A stretch of 64,000 bases of DNA, taken from positions 9,114,690 to 9,178,689 of the forward strand of contig CM065328.1 in the NCBI GenBank assembly GCA_033032175.1, written 5' to 3'. The position numbers and the translations under genes are program-made. Each line of letters begins with the position of its first letter. Position 1 is the first letter of the stretch. Of this stretch, positions 58,431 to 64,000 are shown in pieces. Source of the stretch: Saturnia japonica (taxonomy: Eukaryota > Arthropoda > Insecta > Lepidoptera > Saturniidae). The notes under the pieces were generated by a model. That model was not told where the DNA came from. It searched no databases and worked only from the letters and a program-made list of their open reading frames with translations.

Positions 58431-59305
58431 TGTTGGCGACAGAACAGTTGTTTTTCGTGTCTTAGGTTAGGGTATTATGTGTTATTATTATATTTACGTG
58501 TTATATACTATGTGTTACGATAAAATAGATTAATACTGACAATATTATAGAAAAATGTAAGCGAATACGCTACATTACAAGTTGCATGTTATATGTTAAG
58601 ATGTATATAAACGATTATGTATTGTGTGTCACATATGTGAAAATATAACTAACATAGAATAGATTAACATATAGAGTAAGCCAATAGAGTAAGTATATCG
58701 AATGTTATAGAGATTTTACGAGCGGAAAAAAGTGATGTCGCCCGTAAATTACATTGTTTTTGGCTTATGTACGGAATGTATACGTAATGTATATTATAAG
58801 TGAATATGTAATGGATAGGTAATTCAAACCGGAACATTTTGATATATGACATGTGTACATAAGATATATAATGAGAGAAATATAAAGAGTTTAACAGGGC
58901 AACCAAAGCGAAAAGTAAAGTTAAAACACGAAATAAACACGGAATAAAACGGGGCTCTCTTTACGGTCATTGCTCGAACCACTTAAGCTCGAAGAAGGGC
59001 CGTATTGGGCACGGTGCAATTCAACGAGTCTACAAGTACAAGCAACGAGTAACTACAAGAAGAAAGCTTTGGTCGTCCTGCGAACAATCAACAAGATATC
59101 GACTTTCATTGAAGACCCGGCACCTCAAGCGGTCGTGCATTATTGCACCCCCCGGACCCCCTCACCACTAACATCACGCCGCCCACTGGCATCCGTACGG
59201 TATCTACGAGACGGGCATCCGGCGCAACAAAACGCCCGTCCTAACCGGGGAAACGTCACACCCCCCCCCTCCCTCACGCAGAGGGGAAGTGACGCGTACC
59301 CAACA
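58431..59305 (+). mobile_element. Solo LTR, probably BEL/Pao type, 875 bp
   Basis: Begins TGTTGG and ends CCAACA, with AGTAG on both sides. An AATAAA signal near 58931 followed by the GC-rich 3' third fits an LTR with U3-R-U5 order on the plus strand. No internal region is present, so it is the product of LTR-LTR recombination. BEL/Pao is suggested by the termini and 5-bp TSD; gypsy cannot be excluded. The 155-codon frame crossing its 3' end into the Jockey leader is not a gene. Confidence 0.75.
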
Positions 59306-59310
59306 AGTAG
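59306..59310. repeat. TSD of solo LTR, right
   Basis: AGTAG, partner of 58426-58430; only 3 bp separate it from the Jockey copy 2 start. Confidence 0.75.
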
Positions 59311-59626
59311 TGTAGCCAGACTCGGACGGGCCTGGGAATCTAGGCCTTTGCGGTTATCGCATAGTCTTGCCCCAGGTGTCTCCTGCCAAACCTTCCGATC
59401 CTGCACACTCCATCCCCGGGAACCTGTTTGGGCCTAGCCCGGTTTAATTACCGGTCTGCGTCCTCGGCCCCGGGCTTGTTAGGGCTCCTTAGGGTTGATA
59501 GGTCCTTCCTGTGTGTCATTGCACCTTGACCACAGGTCTCTTGCCGACTCCGATAGTCTTTTTAAGTTTTTGGCGCACCCCCCTGCCCCTAAGGCAGGCA
59601 GGCCTTTAATTTAAAATAAAATAAAA

Positions 59627-61525
59627 ATGTCCCATTGTCCTCCCTCTTCTGCCGTCATGGCAAATAACGTTACCGACTTGGCCACTTGCATAGGCAAGTT
59701 GCAAGCCAGGATGAAAGCGCTGGAATTTCAATACCAGCGCTATCAAAATTTCGTCGTATTACGGTGTCCGTCTCTAGACGAGGAATACCGTAATCTACCT
59801 GAGAACGCCTGCGTGCGTCGCACCGCTGCGACCGCGACCCGTCATGAGGCCGTTTCAGGTAGCGAGGCGGCCGCTTCAGGTAGCAAGGCGGCCGATGACG
59901 TCACGGCCGCGACCGTTATACCGACTGGCGCCGCGCCAGTCGGCGCCGCGCCCAAACGTCTCACGCGCAGCGCTGCGCGTCCGTCCGCCGCGTCATCCGG
60001 GGCCGTGGCCACGTCTACGGCCACGCCCCCTGTCCCGACTAGCCAATCGCGCGGGTCAAGCCCCGCCTCCGTCAAGCGAGGGCCGCGTAATTCGCGGTCA
60101 CAATCTAGGGTTACCAAAAATAGCCCGTACGTCCGTCCCGCGCGATCCACGGAAACCGCGTTAAAGACGAAAAATTCGTTTTCGGCCCTTCCGGTCGAAC
60201 AAGACTCGCCCGTGAGTCCGGATCCATCTCCGGAGATGGATACCGAGAACGACGGCTTCACCGTCGTGGCGTCGCGTAAGCGAACGGCGCGTAGCAGTCC
60301 GACTGCTCAACCAGCGCCTAAGGTAATAGCTAAGGCAGCAATCAGGGGCGCCGCCGCCCCCGCGTCCTCCCAGCTCCCCGCGCCCGCCGGCGGGAAAAAA
60401 GAGCGTGCCCCACCTCCAATCATAATCCGGGACAAGGCGGCCTGGATGGGAGTCTGCAATGAAATGCGCAGACTCAAACTCGAGTATCACAAGGCTAGGA
60501 ATATAGTCAACGGGATTTCCATTTCGGTGAGTTCTTCGGAAACTCACCGCAAACTCACCACCCTCCTCCGGCAGAAAGGTCTGCAATTCTACACCTATTC
60601 TCTCGCGGAGGAGCGCGTCCTCCGAGTGGTCATCCGCCGCATTCCGGTGGAGCTCGACCCGTCGGAGGTGTGCTCCTCGCTCAAGGAGCAAAGTTATCCC
60701 ATCCGGGAAGTACACCGGATGTACAGTAAAGATAAGCGGCCACTACAAATGGTAGTGGCCATATTGGACCTTTCCCCCGAGGGAAAGGCCATCTTCCAGC
60801 TAGAGACGGTGTGCGGGCTCTCCGGGATTAACGTGGAGCCCCCATACAAAAACCACCAGCCTGCGCAGTGCCACAACTGCCAGCTGTACGGGCACGCTGC
60901 CCGTAACTGTCATTCTCGTCCGCGGTGCGTAAAGTGCCGAGAGGACCACCCCACACGGGAGTGCACGCGCGAGCGTGACTCCGTCGTCCCCCCGAGCTGC
61001 GTGTTATGCGGGGAGGAGGGGCATCCCGCGAATTATCGCGGTTGCCCCAAGGCCCCGCGCACCACGCGGCCACGCACGCAGAGGATGGCGGCCCCCCGAG
61101 CGGCGCCCCCCGCCTCAGCCATCAAAGCGCAACCCCCACTGGCGTCAGGGGAATTTCCCGCGCTGCCGGTCCCGCGCCAGTCCCCGGCCGCCGCCGGCCT
61201 CTCCGCACCCCGCGCGGTGCAACCGCAACCCGTGCGTTCATCGCAGAACGCATGGGGCCCCCGTCGCCCCAATCCACAGCCCCTTATGGCTATGGATATT
61301 CCCGCGCCCCGCGCGCCCGCTAACGTTGTCGTTAATAGTAACGACTTAATGATACTGCTCCTTCGCGAGCACGATATCCGCGAGCTCATTGACTACAATA
61401 ACCATCTGGAGCGCTTCGGTCTCATCAAGACCGCTTGCGCGTTCCCCCGCCTCTCAGAGACACTACAACGTCTCGACCGTGAGGCGTGTAATAATAACTT
61501 AGGGCCTTTCAATGGCAAAGTTTAA
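59627..61525 (+). CDS. Jockey ORF1 (Gag-like protein), copy 2
   Basis: 632-aa nucleic-acid-binding ORF1, nearly identical to copy 1 ORF1. It has the same Ala/Ser/Arg-rich N-terminus, VVIRRIPVELD region, three zinc knuckles (the first at CHNCQLYGHAARNC) and Pro-rich tail. Relative to copy 1 it lacks a short Pro/Ala repeat (one APRAP-like unit) and has a different end: an indel removes the TAG used in copy 1, so the frame reads on through GPFNGKV and stops at 61523-61525, overlapping ORF2 by 14 nt in another frame. Confidence 0.88.
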   Translation: MSHCPPSSAVMANNVTDLATCIGKLQARMKALEFQYQRYQNFVVLRCPSLDEEYRNLPENACVRRTAATATRHEAVSGSEAAASGSKAADDVTAATVIPTGAAPVGAAPKRLTRSAARPSAASSGAVATSTATPPVPTSQSRGSSPASVKRGPRNSRSQSRVTKNSPYVRPARSTETALKTKNSFSALPVEQDSPVSPDPSPEMDTENDGFTVVASRKRTARSSPTAQPAPKVIAKAAIRGAAAPASSQLPAPAGGKKERAPPPIIIRDKAAWMGVCNEMRRLKLEYHKARNIVNGISISVSSSETHRKLTTLLRQKGLQFYTYSLAEERVLRVVIRRIPVELDPSEVCSSLKEQSYPIREVHRMYSKDKRPLQMVVAILDLSPEGKAIFQLETVCGLSGINVEPPYKNHQPAQCHNCQLYGHAARNCHSRPRCVKCREDHPTRECTRERDSVVPPSCVLCGEEGHPANYRGCPKAPRTTRPRTQRMAAPRAAPPASAIKAQPPLASGEFPALPVPRQSPAAAGLSAPRAVQPQPVRSSQNAWGPRRPNPQPLMAMDIPAPRAPANVVVNSNDLMILLLREHDIRELIDYNNHLERFGLIKTACAFPRLSETLQRLDREACNNNLGPFNGKV

Positions 61526-64000
61526 GCCGAAAGCGTTAAATCTTTCTTTTTTTAACGCGCGAAGCCTACTACCGCAGCGTGATCTCGTCGCGACCTTTCT
61601 TAAAGATCACCAAGTAGATGTTCTTTTAGTGCAGGAGACGCTCTTAAAGCGTGCTAAACGTGATCCGAAAATCGCGAACTACAATATTGTAAGAAATGAC
61701 CGGGCCGGCCGCGGGGGCGGCACTCTCATTTATTACAAACGATCGTTATATTGTACGCCGGTAGATCCTCCGATACTTACCAATATGGAAGTATCCGTGT
61801 GTAGACTAGGAATGACCGACCACCCGTCCATAACGTTAGTTTCAGTTTATCTCTCGCCGAGGAAAGAGCCTCTCAGGTCTGACCTAGAAAAGCTACTTTC
61901 GCTCGGTGAATCGGTCATTATAGCGGGTGACCTCAATTGTGGACACACTTCGTTTGGCAATTGGAGAGACTCCAGTAATGGGGTTAAACTCGAAGAGCTA
62001 ACGAACGTGCTAAACTTTGATGTCATAGCGCCACCCACTCCCACCCACTTTCAAGACAACTGTATGCCGACAGTGCTTGATGTAGCTCTCATTAAAGGTA
62101 TCGCGCTTCGGTTACGACTCATTCGGGTCGTACACGAGCTCGACTCCGACCACCGTCCGGTCATCATGCAGCTAGGTCAACCAGACGACTCTAGCCCTCC
62201 TTCGGCCCAAGTGGTTGACTATGCCAAGCTAAAACATTATCTTGCGGACAGGCCGTCCTCGTCCAGCTTAGATAGGATCCCGGACGTATTGGGGTCCGTT
62301 GCGGATGTAGATCTCGCGATCGATTCCCTGGTCGACCACCTGCAGGTCGGCATCGGAGAGGCCTCGAGAGAGGTCGAAGAGGCGAGCGATCGCCGCTTCG
62401 TACTCCCTGCCGACGTGCGGGCGTTGTTGACGGAAAAGAACGCGGCGACTCGTGCGCACGACCACTATCCGACCGAGGAAAACCGCGCACGCTTACGCGC
62501 GCTTCAGAGAGCGGTTAGAGCCCGCATATTAGAACTCAGGAGTCACAGATGGGACGCCCTCGTCGAAGGGCTAAGGCCGTCGCATCTGGCTTACTGGAAA
62601 CTAGCTCGCAGCCTCAAAATAGAGGCTTCTTATCTTATGCCCCCCCTCGAGAGGGGTCCCGGTATACCACTCGCCTTCGATAGCAGCGATAAGGCGGAGT
62701 GCCTCGCCACTTGTTTGGAGAGCCAGTGCTCTCTGAACAGTGTCGATGCAAATACCGACCGGGTCGAGGGTATCGATGGATGCGTGCGAGAGCTGGATAA
62801 GCTCCCCGCGACAGCCTCCCTGTCCCCAGTCACGTCTGAGGAGGTTCTTTCCATTATAAAAAGCCTTAAGCTCAGAAAAGCACCAGGTCCCGACGGGATC
62901 AGGAATGAAGTACTTAGGCTTCTTCCTGATCGCCTCATAGCTCTATTGGTCTGCATCTTCAATGTAGCCATAGTCCACTGCCATTTTCCAGCCGCCTGGA
63001 AAAAGGCAATAGTCATAGGTATCCGTAAGCCCGGCAAGAGCGCGTCGCTTCCCGACAGCTATCGCCCGATCAGTCTCCTAAATACGTTAGGGAAAATTTA
63101 CGAGCGGATCCTTCTGAACCGTCTCAAGCCAATAATAGAGGAGAAAGACCTCTATCCGCCTGAGCAATTCGGTTTCCGTGCTAGATATTCTTGCACTCAT
63201 CAAGTGCACCGCCTCACGGAGCACGTTGCATTTAATTTTGCTGAACTTTATAAACCCCGCCGTACACTTGCGGTCTTTTTCGACGTGGCCAAGGCCTTTG
63301 ATAAGGTCTGGCACGAGGGATTGATTTACAAGTTGTACCGCTTTGAAGTCCCCGATAGGCTAATTAAAATAATTCGCGACTATTTAACAGATCGCACCTT
63401 CCGCTATAGAGTGGAAGGTGAATTGTCCACGCCCCGTCCAATACGCTCAGGCGTTCCCCAAGGTTCGATCCTGGCTCCTAGCCTATTTAACCTGTACGTC
63501 AGTGACCTACCTCGACTCCCGGAGGTCGAGGTAGGGCTATACGCTGACGATACAGTCTTATATGCCTCAGATAGGAATAGATCCCACCTCAGACATAAAG
63601 TCCAACGCTCCGTGACCACTCTCGGGAAGTGGTTTAACGAGTGGCGTATAGCCGTTAATCCCTCGAAGAGCGCCGCGATGCTCTTCGATGCGGATTCGTC
63701 ACAGATACCGTGGAAGCTTAAACATGTTAAGCTCTACGATAATCCGATTCCGTATGTAAGAGAGACCAAATATCTAGGGGTAACCCTAGATAGTAGGCTC
63801 TCCTTTAGACCCCACATCCGTAAGGTTAGGAACAGGGCCGCGTGGGTCCTGGGCCGGTTGCATCCTCTGTTGTGTTCGGTGAGTAAAATGTCCACGCGAC
63901 ATAAGCTCACGCTCTACAAGACGTGTATTCGACCAATTTTGACATACAGTTGCGCCGTGTTCGCACATATGTCCGAGTCGAGTTTCAAACGGTTACAATC
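61512..64000 (+). CDS. Jockey ORF2 (endonuclease-reverse transcriptase), copy 2, open to window edge
   Basis: Element-encoded endonuclease and reverse transcriptase. From the ATG at 61512 I read 829 codons without a stop to the end of the window; about 135 more codons would be expected from copy 1. The four-G run at 61980-61983 keeps frame, unlike copy 1. Endonuclease motifs: FFNARSLL, QETLL, GDLN, DSDHRP. Reverse transcriptase motifs: KAPGPDGI, SYRPISLL, FFDVAKAFDKVW, GVPQGS, YADD (63540-63551). Differences from copy 1 are scattered substitutions, none making a stop. If the missing 3' end is sound, this could supply active protein, also in trans. Confidence 0.88.
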   Translation, partial: MAKFKPKALNLSFFNARSLLPQRDLVATFLKDHQVDVLLVQETLLKRAKRDPKIANYNIVRNDRAGRGGGTLIYYKRSLYCTPVDPPILTNMEVSVCRLGMTDHPSITLVSVYLSPRKEPLRSDLEKLLSLGESVIIAGDLNCGHTSFGNWRDSSNGVKLEELTNVLNFDVIAPPTPTHFQDNCMPTVLDVALIKGIALRLRLIRVVHELDSDHRPVIMQLGQPDDSSPPSAQVVDYAKLKHYLADRPSSSSLDRIPDVLGSVADVDLAIDSLVDHLQVGIGEASREVEEASDRRFVLPADVRALLTEKNAATRAHDHYPTEENRARLRALQRAVRARILELRSHRWDALVEGLRPSHLAYWKLARSLKIEASYLMPPLERGPGIPLAFDSSDKAECLATCLESQCSLNSVDANTDRVEGIDGCVRELDKLPATASLSPVTSEEVLSIIKSLKLRKAPGPDGIRNEVLRLLPDRLIALLVCIFNVAIVHCHFPAAWKKAIVIGIRKPGKSASLPDSYRPISLLNTLGKIYERILLNRLKPIIEEKDLYPPEQFGFRARYSCTHQVHRLTEHVAFNFAELYKPRRTLAVFFDVAKAFDKVWHEGLIYKLYRFEVPDRLIKIIRDYLTDRTFRYRVEGELSTPRPIRSGVPQGSILAPSLFNLYVSDLPRLPEVEVGLYADDTVLYASDRNRSHLRHKVQRSVTTLGKWFNEWRIAVNPSKSAAMLFDADSSQIPWKLKHVKLYDNPIPYVRETKYLGVTLDSRLSFRPHIRKVRNRAAWVLGRLHPLLCSVSKMSTRHKLTLYKTCIRPILTYSCAVFAHMSESSFKRLQ

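Larger units (their letters stand above)
59314..64000 (+). mobile_element. Jockey-clade non-LTR retrotransposon, copy 2 (runs off window)
   Basis: From AGCCAGACTCGG on it matches copy 1 from 2906 nearly base for base: leader, ORF1 and ORF2. It lacks the first part of the 5' UTR found in copy 1 (1261-2905 without the nested insertion), so it is mildly 5'-truncated and lacks the DPE-containing promoter. The 3' end is outside the window. Both reading frames are open. Confidence 0.85.

Noticed and set aside
58970..59437. A 155-codon plus-strand frame
   Set aside because: It crosses from the solo LTR through its TSD into the Jockey leader, so it cannot be a conserved gene.
59611..59626. A-rich stretch before ORF1 as an IRES or special start signal
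   Set aside because: Nothing beyond A-richness supports it.

Overview
The window looks like insect, most likely lepidopteran, nuclear DNA. It is AT-rich, has no operons, and is built almost entirely from transposable elements. The lepidopteran reading rests on recognised repeat types: Jockey-clade non-LTR retrotransposons, non-autonomous Helitrons ending in a GC hairpin plus CTAG, a tRNA-derived SINE, and RTE/CR1-group remnants. I found no convincing host gene in 64 kb. Two short exon-like segments (9289-9465 and 16658-16798) are the only candidates.

Left end (1-8607): a full-length Jockey-clade element (1259-8595) lies between 11-bp target-site duplications (TSDs) and ends in an A75 tail. 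Its ORF1 is intact; its ORF2 has a 1-nt deletion. A second, 5'-truncated Jockey copy (1287-2621, A44 tail, 13-bp TSD) sits inside the first one, 28 bp from its 5' end. Right end (58016-64000): a hAT-type MITE with an 8-bp TSD, then a solo LTR with a 5-bp TSD, then a second Jockey copy whose ORF1 is intact and whose ORF2 stays open to the window edge.

Middle: 8.6-25 kb is mostly anonymous AT-rich DNA with SINE copies, LINE C-terminal remnants and short Jockey 3' ends. A complete but dead Ty1/copia element (25292-30995, minus strand) has both LTRs, a GTACT TSD, a half-tRNA-iMet primer site, and an internal block of unrelated sequence including a Jockey ORF2 piece. From 31 to 43 kb there are Helitrons, SINEs (one pair inverted) and more Jockey 3' ends. 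A CR1-group-like LINE (43.9-46.0 kb) carries two frameshifts. A Tigger/pogo DNA transposon (47087-49233) keeps its TIRs and TA TSD but has a stop at codon 3 and frameshifts. At 49-58 kb the DNA is anonymous apart from Helitrons and a well-formed hammerhead ribozyme on the minus strand (56765-56811), probably from a Penelope-like element or retrozyme.

The genes do not form a host pathway. They are replication modules of independent mobile elements: ORF1/ORF2 of Jockey for target-primed reverse transcription, Gag-Pol of copia, and the Tigger transposase. The abundance of TSDs lets the order of several insertions be read directly.
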